A program made the translations under genes and the position numbers. Shown here one piece after another: positions 27,006 through 34,832 of a DNA stretch of 64,000 bases. The notes beneath the pieces were generated by a model. The model was not told the DNA's origin and searched no databases. It was given only the letters and a program-made list of their open reading frames with translations. Source of the DNA: Paracoccus albus (GTDB lineage Bacteria > Pseudomonadota > Alphaproteobacteria > Rhodobacterales > Rhodobacteraceae); the NCBI RefSeq assembly GCF_027913035.1, contig NZ_CP115775.1:2823501-2887500 (forward strand), read 5' to 3'. Numbering within the stretch: the stretch's first letter is position 1; each line of letters opens with the position of its first letter.

Positions 27006-28273
27006 AAATCACGGGGCTGCGGACATATGACCTGAGGTTTCCATCCGAAGGTGCGCTTGACGGATCGGATGCGATGAACCTCGACCCGGTCTATTCTGCG
27101 GCCTATGTCGTGCTGGAGGCTGAAGGCGGGCATGAAGGCTACGGCCTGACCTTCACCATCGGTCGCGGAAACGAGCTCTGCGTGGCGGCAATCGAGGCAT
27201 TGGCGCCACGCGTCGTCGGGCTGGATCTGGACTGGATACGCGAAGATCCCGGTCGTTTCTGGCGGCATGTGACGGGTGACAGCCAGCTTCGCTGGGTGGG
27301 GCCGGACAAGGGCGTCATCCATCTGGCAACCGGGGCGGTCGTAAATGCGGTCTGGGACTTATGGGCGCGGGCAGAGGGCAAGCCGGTCTGGCGCTTGGTC
27401 GGCGATATGACCCCTGCGGAGATCCTGAAAATTGTCGATTTCCGTTATATTACCGATGCGATAACACCAGCGGAGGCGCAGGATATTCTGGAACGCGCCG
27501 CTGACGGCAAAGCAGGTCGCATCGCAGACCTGCAGGCCAATGGTTACCCCTGCTATACGACCTCGGCCGGTTGGCTCGGCTACTCGGACGAGAAACTCCG
27601 ACGCCTGTGCCGCGAGGCCAAGGAAGCGGGCTTCAGTCATGTGAAAATGAAGGTCGGTGGGGACGTTAACGACGACATTCGCCGCCTGACCATCGCCCGC
27701 GAAGAACTCGGCTGGGACACCACCATGATGATTGACGCCAACCAGGTGTGGGAAGTCGATCAGGCCATCAAATGGGTCAAAAAGCTGGAATTCGCGAAAC
27801 CCTATTTCATTGAAGAGCCGACATCACCTGACGACGTGCTAGGCCATCGCTCGATCCGGCGGGAGGTCGCGCCGATCAAGGTTGCGACGGGAGAGATGTG
27901 CCAGAATCGCATCCTCTTCAAACAGTTCATCGCAGGCGGCGCGATCGATATCGTACAGATCGACGCCTGCCGTCTGGGCGGCTTGAACGAGGTTCTGGCA
28001 GTTCAACTGATGGCCGCGAAATATGGCCTGCCGGTCTGGCCCCATGCCGGTGGCGTCGGGCTGTGCGAATATGTCCAGCACCTGTCAATGATCGACTATG
28101 TCGCCGTCGCCGCTACGAAGGAGGGCCGCGTGATCGAGTTTGTGGATCATCTGCACGAGCATTTCAGCGACCCGTGCGAGGTCAGGAACGGCGCATATAT
28201 GGCACCAGATCAGCCCGGCTTTTCGATCCGGATCAAGGAAGCGACGCTGCGTGCCTTCAGCCACACTGGCTGA
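27002..28273 (+). CDS. fucD: L-fuconate dehydratase
   Basis: A 423-residue enolase-superfamily enzyme close to the usual FucD length. It starts MKITGLRTYDLRFPSEGALD and continues with a GSDAMNLDPVYSAAYVVLEA stretch typical of L-fuconate dehydratases. The lysine pair is in HVKMKVGG (near 213-220), metal ligands in IDANQVWE, EEPTSPDD and TGEMCQNR, and the catalytic histidine in WPHAGGVGLCEY. It removes water from L-fuconate to give 2-keto-3-deoxy-L-fuconate. It is the last gene of the operon; the convergent lactonase gene ends 20 bp further on. Confidence 0.87.
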   Translation: MKITGLRTYDLRFPSEGALDGSDAMNLDPVYSAAYVVLEAEGGHEGYGLTFTIGRGNELCVAAIEALAPRVVGLDLDWIREDPGRFWRHVTGDSQLRWVGPDKGVIHLATGAVVNAVWDLWARAEGKPVWRLVGDMTPAEILKIVDFRYITDAITPAEAQDILERAADGKAGRIADLQANGYPCYTTSAGWLGYSDEKLRRLCREAKEAGFSHVKMKVGGDVNDDIRRLTIAREELGWDTTMMIDANQVWEVDQAIKWVKKLEFAKPYFIEEPTSPDDVLGHRSIRREVAPIKVATGEMCQNRILFKQFIAGGAIDIVQIDACRLGGLNEVLAVQLMAAKYGLPVWPHAGGVGLCEYVQHLSMIDYVAVAATKEGRVIEFVDHLHEHFSDPCEVRNGAYMAPDQPGFSIRIKEATLRAFSHTG

Positions 28274-28292
28274 TCGCAGATCAGGCGCGGTA

Positions 28293-29306
28293 TCACCCGG
28301 TCCAATGCGCCAAAGGCAACCCTGCCACCGGGGCGCGGAAGATCGGTATGCGCGTTCCGCGCAGCGATCCGATGGCCACATCGCGCAGATCCGGCCCGCA
28401 AAAGGTCAGAGACGCAAACCATGGCGCAATCTGCCCCCCGCAGGCCAGCATTTGGTCGGCGGTCAGCCGATCCTCGGCAAAGGCGTCATACATTTCCTGC
28501 GCGGCTTGCGGGTTGAAATCTTCCAGCAGAACACGGAAATCGCCGTCCGGCGTGATTGCAAAAATCCGGTCGGACATGACATGCGTGCCCCAAAGATTGC
28601 CGTAAGCATCGAACGCAATCCCATCTATGAACCCGCCCGTATCTTCCGGGCCGAACACTTCGCGATGCGTCGCCTGTCCAGCGTCATCTATCCTTAACCG
28701 GCTGATGCGCCGCCCCGTTGTTTCAACGACATAAAGCCACTCTTCCGTGGCATCGAAGCGGATTTCATTGGTGAACCGAAACCCGTCGGCGACGATGCGT
28801 ATCCCGTTCTCATCCATAACCGCGACATAACCATCCGCTATATTCGGGCTGATCGCCTTCATCCAATTGCGGATCATGGTAGAGATCGTCAGCCATATAC
28901 GTCCCTTGCTGTCCGCCAACACGAAGTTGACCTTTCCAATCGGCTGGCCGTCTATCTGGTCAATCACCACCTCTGAGCGACCATCGCGCTGCATACGCTC
29001 CAACCGGTCGGTTCCGAAATTGGAAATCAGTATGGAACCATCGCGGTCGAAGGCCAGACCGTTGGGCAAGGTCCCCTCTGTAAAGCGCCTTGCTTCGTCG
29101 CTGTTCTGACCGAAGCTGTCACTTTGATCCTGAACGACAAGGCGCTGCGTGCCGTCGGGGCGGATGTGGACCACCCCGCCGCGTGCGTCCGCGCTCCACA
29201 AGCTGCCATCTGCTTCGGCCAGAATACATTCCGGCCGTTGCAGCCCCTCTCCGACATAGCGCAGGCCGTCTGGGTCGATCTGGAACCCGTCAATGGGATT
29301 GGCCAT
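28293..29306 (-). CDS. SMP-30/gluconolactonase-family lactonase
   Basis: A 337-residue six-bladed propeller protein: GLQRPECILAEADGSLWSADARGG near the start, then ...LPNGLAFDRDGSILISNFGTD and GFIDGIAFDAYGNLWGTH. These stretches carry the Glu, Asn and Asp metal ligands of the SMP-30 family. Members hydrolyse sugar or aliphatic lactones. It is the last gene of the minus-strand TetR/TRAP unit and starts 9 bp after the BKACE gene. The lactone substrate is unknown. Confidence 0.85.
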   Translation of the reverse strand: MANPIDGFQIDPDGLRYVGEGLQRPECILAEADGSLWSADARGGVVHIRPDGTQRLVVQDQSDSFGQNSDEARRFTEGTLPNGLAFDRDGSILISNFGTDRLERMQRDGRSEVVIDQIDGQPIGKVNFVLADSKGRIWLTISTMIRNWMKAISPNIADGYVAVMDENGIRIVADGFRFTNEIRFDATEEWLYVVETTGRRISRLRIDDAGQATHREVFGPEDTGGFIDGIAFDAYGNLWGTHVMSDRIFAITPDGDFRVLLEDFNPQAAQEMYDAFAEDRLTADQMLACGGQIAPWFASLTFCGPDLRDVAIGSLRGTRIPIFRAPVAGLPLAHWTG

Positions 29307-29315
29307 GATGCGCCC

Positions 29316-30254
29316 CTAGAAGCCCACCATGTCGCCGCCCTTGAGCGCCAGCATCTCTCGCGCCTCGGTCGGTGACGCGATCTCAAGCCCCATCTCTTCG
29401 ACGATGGCGCGGATCTTGCGGACCTGTTCGGCATTGTTCGCGGCCAGCTTGCCCCGACCGATATACAGGCTGTCTTCCAACCCGACGCGGACATTGCCGC
29501 CCATCATCGCGGCCTGCGTGGCAAGCGGCATCTGCCATTTACCAGCCGCAAGAACGGACCACCGATACTGGTCGCCGAACAGCTTGTCCGCCGTTTCTTT
29601 CATAAAGACGAGGTTTTCGACAGATGGCCCGATCCCGCCAAGAATACCGAAAATCATCTGAACGAAGAACGGTCCCTTAACCAGCCCGCGATCAACGAAA
29701 TGGGCGAGGTTATAAAGGTGGCCGACGTCGTAGCATTCATGTTCGAACCGGGTGCCATGTTCTTCCCCGAGCATCTGAAGAATGCGTTCGATATCGCGGA
29801 AGGTGTTGCGGAAGATAAAATCGTCCGTGCTTTCCAGATAGGGTTTTTCCCAGTCAAATTTCCATTCACGCTCCTTCGCGGCCAGACCGTGAATGGCGAA
29901 ATTCATTGACCCCATGTTCAGGGAACACATCTCTGGCGCCGTCTTCAGCGGTGCGGCCAGACGTTCCTCGACCGTCATGGACAGGCTGCCGCCGGTGGTG
30001 ATGTTTACCACGGCGTCAGTGGACTGTTTGATCCGCGGCAGGAACTGCATGAACACATCCGGGTCCGGCGTCGGCCTGCCATCATCGGGATCACGCGCGT
30101 GCAGATGAAGGATGGCAGCGCCTGCCTCTGCCGCTTCAATGGCCTGTTTGGCGATGTCGTCGGGCTTATAGGGCAGTGCCGGCGACATGGAGGGGGTGTG
30201 AATACCGCCCGTAACCGCGCATGTGATAATGACCTTACCTTGCTTGGCGCTCAT
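29316..30254 (-). CDS. Beta-keto acid cleavage enzyme (BKACE, DUF849)
   Basis: A 312-residue BKACE-family TIM barrel. It starts KVIITCAVTGGIHTPSMSP; the zinc ligands His50 and His52 lie in ILHLHARDP, and NITTGGS near 84 is the next conserved strand. Enzymes of this family condense a beta-keto acid with acetyl-CoA, releasing acetoacetate and a new acyl-CoA. The substrate side-chain pocket cannot be assigned by eye. It lies 15 bp after the cyclase gene in the same transcript. Confidence 0.88.
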   Translation of the reverse strand: MSAKQGKVIITCAVTGGIHTPSMSPALPYKPDDIAKQAIEAAEAGAAILHLHARDPDDGRPTPDPDVFMQFLPRIKQSTDAVVNITTGGSLSMTVEERLAAPLKTAPEMCSLNMGSMNFAIHGLAAKEREWKFDWEKPYLESTDDFIFRNTFRDIERILQMLGEEHGTRFEHECYDVGHLYNLAHFVDRGLVKGPFFVQMIFGILGGIGPSVENLVFMKETADKLFGDQYRWSVLAAGKWQMPLATQAAMMGGNVRVGLEDSLYIGRGKLAANNAEQVRKIRAIVEEMGLEIASPTEAREMLALKGGDMVGF

Positions 30255-30269
30255 GATGGGTTCCTCTTC

Positions 30270-31046
30270 TTAATCGTTCAGAATTGCGACGGCCCTGACA
30301 AATCCGGCGGAAGCGCCCTTGATGTTGAAAGGGAAGCAGGAAATTTCGAAGCCGTCAGGCGGTAGCCGATCCAGATTGGCAAGTTTTTCAATGTGGCAAT
30401 AGCCCCTATCCATAGACGCACGGTGCCCCTCCCATATGATCGAGGGATCATGCGTTTCGTCCCACGCCTTGGCGGTATGTGAAAATGGCGCATCCCAGCT
30501 CCACCCATCGGTGCCGGTCACACGAACGCCACGCTGTGTCAGCCAGTTGGTCGCGTCGCGACCGATGCCACAGCCACGATGGATATAATCATCTTCGCCG
30601 TAGCGTCCGCCAGCGGCAGTGTTCACCACGACAATCTCCAGCGGTTGCAGATGATGGCCGATCCGCTTCAGCTCGGCCTCGATATCTTCCGGTGTCGCGA
30701 CATATCCATCCGGCAGATGCCGGAAGTCCAGTTTCACCGCTGGCTGAAAACACCACTCCAACGGCACCTCATCAATGGTGATGGCGCGCTGCCCGCCATC
30801 CATCGTGGAATGATGATGATAAGGCGCGTCCAGATGGGTGCCGGTATGGGTGGACATCTCCAGCATCTCTATTGCCCACCCCTCGCCGCCGGGCAGCTGG
30901 TCCGTCCGCATTCCCTCATAGAACGACGCCATGCCTTCAGCAGTCGCCCTGTGGTCAAGATAGGTGATCTTCGGCTCATACCCCTTCGGGTCCGAGGCGA
31001 TGCCGGACATGAGCGGAACCGAGATGTCGATGAATTTTCTTGGCAT
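30270..31046 (-). CDS. Cyclase-family metal-dependent hydrolase (kynurenine formamidase / isatin hydrolase type)
   Basis: A 258-residue protein with the family metal motif HTGTHLDAPYHH (His67, His71, Asp73, His77) and DGWSWD further on. The family includes kynurenine formamidase and isatin hydrolase, which open an amide or lactam ring, and related lactone hydrolases. It follows the TRAP large permease by 21 bp and precedes BKACE. Together these suggest ring opening of an imported cyclic acid before cleavage, which is inference. Confidence 0.82.
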   Translation of the reverse strand: MPRKFIDISVPLMSGIASDPKGYEPKITYLDHRATAEGMASFYEGMRTDQLPGGEGWAIEMLEMSTHTGTHLDAPYHHHSTMDGGQRAITIDEVPLEWCFQPAVKLDFRHLPDGYVATPEDIEAELKRIGHHLQPLEIVVVNTAAGGRYGEDDYIHRGCGIGRDATNWLTQRGVRVTGTDGWSWDAPFSHTAKAWDETHDPSIIWEGHRASMDRGYCHIEKLANLDRLPPDGFEISCFPFNIKGASAGFVRAVAILND

Positions 31047-31067
31047 GATAATCCTCTCCGCCGAGCT

Positions 31068-32384
31068 TCAGACAAGACCGGTCACGATGCCGGGGAAGAT
31101 GATGCACAGCACCAGGACGAACAGCATCATCAGTGCAAATGGCACGGTTCCGGCGAAAATCTCGCCGATGGGTATACTATCGTCATCAAGGCTGGATTTG
31201 ATGACAAAGACGGACAGCCCCATCGGTGGCGTCAGCAACCCGATCTCAACCGCGATAACGGTGATCAGCCCGTACCAGATCAGATCAATCTGCAAGGACA
31301 TTGCAATCGGCAGCGCAAGTGGGATGGTGATCAGCAGGATCGAACTGCTGTCGAGGATCGTTCCCAGCAAGATCAGCAGCAGCACGAAGCACGCGAGAAA
31401 GCCGTAGATCCCCAGATTCTGCGCCACCACCCATTCCGTCAGGAATGCAGGTAAACCAGACAGCGCCAGCATACGGCTGTACATCGTAGCTGATATGATA
31501 AGGAAACAGATTGAGGCGGTGACATGCCCCGTTTCCAGCGTAATCTCCCACAAGGTTCGAAGCCCCAGCCGACGCTTGAATGCCGCGATGATCACGGCAC
31601 CGAATGCACCGACAGCGCCTGCCTCTGTCGGGGTGAAGAACCCGCCATAGATGCCGCCCAGAACGAGCGCAATCAGCAGCAGGACGGGTGCAAGCTTGTT
31701 GATCGTGTCAAAGCGGCCATGCGGACCCTCGGCAGCCAAGTCCTGCGCCTCATGCGGATCGCCGGTATAGTCGTGCCAGAACCGCACCATCATCCAGATG
31801 GCGATGCAATAAACCAGAGACAGAAGAACGCCCGGACCGATCCCGGCGATAAACAGCGCGCCAACGGATTGCTCGGCCAGAATGCCGTAAAGGATCAGCA
31901 GCAGGCTCGGCGGGAGCAACATCCCCAGAACAGAGCTTCCCGCGACGACACCCGTCGCGAAGCGCGGAGAGTAGCCCATGCGGATCATCTCGGGCACCGC
32001 GACCTTGGTGAATACGGCAGCCGATGCGATAGATATTCCGGTGATCGCCGCAAAGACTGCATTGGCAGCAACCGTGGCAATGCCTAATCCGCCGGTCACG
32101 CGCCGCAGCGCACGGCCCGCCACCTCGAACGTGTCCCGCCCAAGGCCCGCCCGCGCGACCACAAGACCCATCATCACAAACAAAGGCACGACGCCGAACA
32201 GATAGGAAGAGATGCTTTCGCGCGTCGCCAGCGACATCACCCTTGCGGCTTGCGTCGCATCGCCGCGCAAAATCCAGATGCCAATGAAGCTGACAAAGGC
32301 CAGCGTTATTGCGACATGCAGCCCGGAATAGATCAGCACCAATATCCCGATAAGCGAGGCCAATCCGATTTCAACGCCGCTCAT
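31068..32384 (-). CDS. TRAP transporter large permease (DctM type)
   Basis: A 438-residue DctM-type permease with about 12 membrane helices and the conserved VVAGSSVLGMLLPPSLLLIL, GGIYGGFFTPTEAGAVGA and GLLTPPMGLSVFV stretches. The start at 32384 (ATGA overlap with the DctQ stop) is preferred over an in-frame ATG 63 bp upstream inside dctQ. It completes a full three-part TRAP importer in this unit. Confidence 0.9.
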   Translation of the reverse strand: MSGVEIGLASLIGILVLIYSGLHVAITLAFVSFIGIWILRGDATQAARVMSLATRESISSYLFGVVPLFVMMGLVVARAGLGRDTFEVAGRALRRVTGGLGIATVAANAVFAAITGISIASAAVFTKVAVPEMIRMGYSPRFATGVVAGSSVLGMLLPPSLLLILYGILAEQSVGALFIAGIGPGVLLSLVYCIAIWMMVRFWHDYTGDPHEAQDLAAEGPHGRFDTINKLAPVLLLIALVLGGIYGGFFTPTEAGAVGAFGAVIIAAFKRRLGLRTLWEITLETGHVTASICFLIISATMYSRMLALSGLPAFLTEWVVAQNLGIYGFLACFVLLLILLGTILDSSSILLITIPLALPIAMSLQIDLIWYGLITVIAVEIGLLTPPMGLSVFVIKSSLDDDSIPIGEIFAGTVPFALMMLFVLVLCIIFPGIVTGLV

Positions 32385-32941
32385 GGCGCTGCATCCTTCG
32401 CGGCCAGCACCCACAGGCACACCGCGCGCTGAACGAAAACGGCACACATCAGCACCGCACCGACAAGAACCACCAGATAGCTGGGCCAGATCGGGGCGAG
32501 GAATTGCCCGACCGTTCCCACCATCTCATCGCGTTCATAGCTGCGGACAAACAGCGGGTAGAAGGCAGAGATCAGGACAGCCATGACACCTGCCCCAATC
32601 ATGTGCAGCAGACCATCGAGAATCAGCCGCAGCTTCGGCCGGGTTACGTCCAGCCTGTCCAGCAGCAGGTCTGCCCGCGTGATCTTGCCATGCGCAAGAG
32701 AGTTCGGAAGCTGTAGAAAGACGATGGACAGGATCAGCATCGAAACGATTTCCGGCACACCCATGATAGGCGCGGCGAATACCAGTCGCATCAAGATGTC
32801 CGCGACAATCAGCACCATGATGGCAATGATGCCCAGCGTACCGAACACGCTTAACACCCCGGTCAGCCGGTCCAGCCCGCGCGAGGCGACGTCAAGCCAG
32901 CCGATACCTGTGCGCAACTCTGTCGTTGTGGCGTAGCTCAT
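32381..32941 (-). CDS. TRAP transporter small permease (DctQ type)
   Basis: A 186-residue protein with four predicted membrane helices (LSVFGTLGIIAIMVLIVADIL is the first long one) and the DctQ feature GVPEIVSMLILSIVFLQLP. It lies between the DctP gene (57-bp gap with a hairpin) and the DctM gene (4-bp overlap). Confidence 0.88.
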   Translation of the reverse strand: MSYATTTELRTGIGWLDVASRGLDRLTGVLSVFGTLGIIAIMVLIVADILMRLVFAAPIMGVPEIVSMLILSIVFLQLPNSLAHGKITRADLLLDRLDVTRPKLRLILDGLLHMIGAGVMAVLISAFYPLFVRSYERDEMVGTVGQFLAPIWPSYLVVLVGAVLMCAVFVQRAVCLWVLAAKDAAP

Positions 32942-32964
32942 GTCACGACCTGCCTGAGTGTCAT

Positions 32965-32990
32965 TGCGGGCGAACCAATATCCGCCCGCA
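32965..32990 (-). terminator. Hairpin between DctP and DctQ genes
   Basis: TGCGGGCG (32965-32972) and CGCCCGCA (32983-32990) form a perfect 8-bp stem with a 10-nt loop just after the binding-protein stop, with no T-run. Probably an mRNA-stabilising or attenuating structure. Confidence 0.6.
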
Positions 32991-32998
32991 GAAACGGC

Positions 32999-34057
32999 TC
33001 AATCTTCACGCCAATCGCGCAGCAGCGGCGCACCGCCGTCCTGCAAGCCGCCGATATAGGCGTCCAGAACGCCCGCACCATCCAGCCCCTCTTCCCCGGC
33101 TGCATCGGCCCATGTTTTTGCGATCTGCGGCAACGCATCGGCCCAACGCTTCTTCTCGGCATCGTCCATTTCGGAAACGCCGCCTTCATCGGTGTCCAGC
33201 ACCTCCATCGCTGCGGCAACACGCTGTTCCTGTTCATCCAGATAGGCCGCAGTATAGGCTTTGGCGCCTTCGCGCAGCGCATTCTGCACTTCTTCGGGCT
33301 GCTCTGCAAACCAGTCGCCATTTGCGACGACAGCACCCGCATATTGCGCGCCGAAATTGGTGACGGTGGTATAGGGCGCAACCTCTTGCAGTTTCGCCGG
33401 GGACGCAGCGGTCGGGAAAGTAATGACGCCCTCGAAAACGCCGGTCTGAATATCGCTGTAATAGGTGGTCAGATTGCCCGAAACCCCAACTGCGCCGGTT
33501 CCTTCCAGCCAGTTGACCGCAGGTCCCGGCGCGGCGATCCGCTTTCCGCTCAAATCGTCGATGGAATTCACCGGGAACGTCGTCATCAGCACATAATTGT
33601 CCAGCGTGAAGCCGCCGCCCAGATATGCCAGCCCGTATTTGTCCCACGCCTCGGTCATCGCGGGAACATCGGCGTAAAGCTTATCCATTGTCGCCATGAC
33701 CAGGCGGGGATCACCCGATGAAAACGGCGTGAAATACGACACGTTTTGAAGGGGCAGCGCGGTTGGTTCGAACACGGTCGGCACGACGCCGACTTCGGCA
33801 AGACCGTCCTCAAGCGCCTCCAGCTCACCACCGACAGCGGCCAGCGTCCCGCCATAGTTTTCCGTCCAGGAGATCTGGTAGTCCGTACCCTCCAAAGCCT
33901 GATCAACAGTCGGAATGAAGGTCTCTGTCAGGTGCTTCACCCAAAGGAAAACCGGCGGGTGTCCGTTAACCACGGATACGCGAATTTCTTCTTGCGCCAT
34001 CGCAGCGCCAGTTTGCGCAAGCAATATAGCGCCGGTACTTAGTAGCAGTTTTCTCAT
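32999..34057 (-). CDS. TRAP transporter substrate-binding protein (DctP type)
   Basis: A 352-residue periplasmic binding protein. Residues 1-21 are a signal peptide ending in AMAQ. The mature protein shows the DctP fold, with GKRIAAPGPAVNWLEGTGAVGV near 168-189, where the family's ligand-binding region lies, and EGVITFPTAASPAKLQEVAPY. AGGAGAAG precedes the ATG. It delivers the ligand to DctQM encoded after it. A cyclic or keto acid is plausible from the enzymes, but it is unproven. Confidence 0.88.
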   Translation of the reverse strand: MRKLLLSTGAILLAQTGAAMAQEEIRVSVVNGHPPVFLWVKHLTETFIPTVDQALEGTDYQISWTENYGGTLAAVGGELEALEDGLAEVGVVPTVFEPTALPLQNVSYFTPFSSGDPRLVMATMDKLYADVPAMTEAWDKYGLAYLGGGFTLDNYVLMTTFPVNSIDDLSGKRIAAPGPAVNWLEGTGAVGVSGNLTTYYSDIQTGVFEGVITFPTAASPAKLQEVAPYTTVTNFGAQYAGAVVANGDWFAEQPEEVQNALREGAKAYTAAYLDEQEQRVAAAMEVLDTDEGGVSEMDDAEKKRWADALPQIAKTWADAAGEEGLDGAGVLDAYIGGLQDGGAPLLRDWRED

Positions 34058-34080
34058 CTTCTCCTCCCCAGGAAATTCGT

Positions 34081-34761
34081 TCAGATTTTAACAGTTTGCC
34101 CTGCTGTCTTTGTAAGGATTGCATGTGCACCAGCGGTCACGAATGCCACCGCGTCACTGATCACCGCATCGAGTTCGAAATCTTCAGCCATTGGACCCGC
34201 ACCAGCCAACGATGCTTCACGCCCTGTATTCGCCATCAACGAAATAGAGACGCTGATCGCGAACATATACGCCCGCACCGCTTTCGCATGTCCTGCCAGC
34301 GGGTACACGGCAGCGATACGGTCGGAAAACTCGCGTGCAATTGGATCGAAGGCAGCAGAGGTCAGCGCCCGCGACTGTTCGTCCGTGCGCGAGGCGACAT
34401 CTGCCACCAGACGCGCAAAGTACTGCCCGTCGGGCAGGAGCCGGATTTCAACCGCGGGCCGCAGCAGAGATTCAAATATCTGTTCAAGCGGTGGTCGGTC
34501 CGGCAATTGCGCAAGAAGGGCCCGGCGCTGATCGTTCAGATAGTCAGCGCGGCGCTTCACAGTCGCCTCGAACAGCGTGCGTTTGTTGCCGAAATAGTAA
34601 TGGATAAGGGCCAGATTAACGCCAGCTTCCCGCGCAATCTCCCGCGTTGTCGCCCCATCGAAACCGACGCTGCCGAACACCTTTTCAGCCGCCTTCATAA
34701 TCGCCTCTCGGGGTGAGAGGTCGTCAGATTGCGTCTGTTCGATGAAGGATTGTTTGGTCAT
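34081..34761 (-). CDS. TetR-family transcriptional regulator
   Basis: A 226-residue TetR regulator. The helix-turn-helix region is EAIMKAAEKVFGSVGFDGATTREIAREAGVNLALIHYYFGNKRTL (about 19-63), followed by an all-helical ligand domain. The start at 34761 has no Shine-Dalgarno sequence and lies inside a large palindrome. A second ATG at 34698 has a good GAGAGGCG sequence but would cut into helix 1. It sits between the aldehyde dehydrogenase and the TRAP operon and likely represses both. Confidence 0.85.
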   Translation of the reverse strand: MTKQSFIEQTQSDDLSPREAIMKAAEKVFGSVGFDGATTREIAREAGVNLALIHYYFGNKRTLFEATVKRRADYLNDQRRALLAQLPDRPPLEQIFESLLRPAVEIRLLPDGQYFARLVADVASRTDEQSRALTSAAFDPIAREFSDRIAAVYPLAGHAKAVRAYMFAISVSISLMANTGREASLAGAGPMAEDFELDAVISDAVAFVTAGAHAILTKTAGQTVKI

Positions 34762-34784
34762 TTGACTTAATCAAACGACCAAAC
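34752..34784. promoter_or_regulatory. 33-bp inverted repeat, TetR operator
   Basis: GTTTGGTCATTTGA at 34752-34765 is mirrored by TCAAACGACCAAAC at 34771-34784, with only one mismatch between the 14-bp arms and a short centre. The length and symmetry fit binding by TetR dimers. The repeat covers the annotated start codon of the TetR gene and lies in the 71-bp gap after the aldehyde dehydrogenase gene, so binding would block TetR and downstream TRAP expression directly. Confidence 0.78.
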
Positions 34785-34832
34785 ATCCGATTCGGTCAAG
34801 CGTCGATTGGTTGCTGAACGGCTGTTTCGTGA

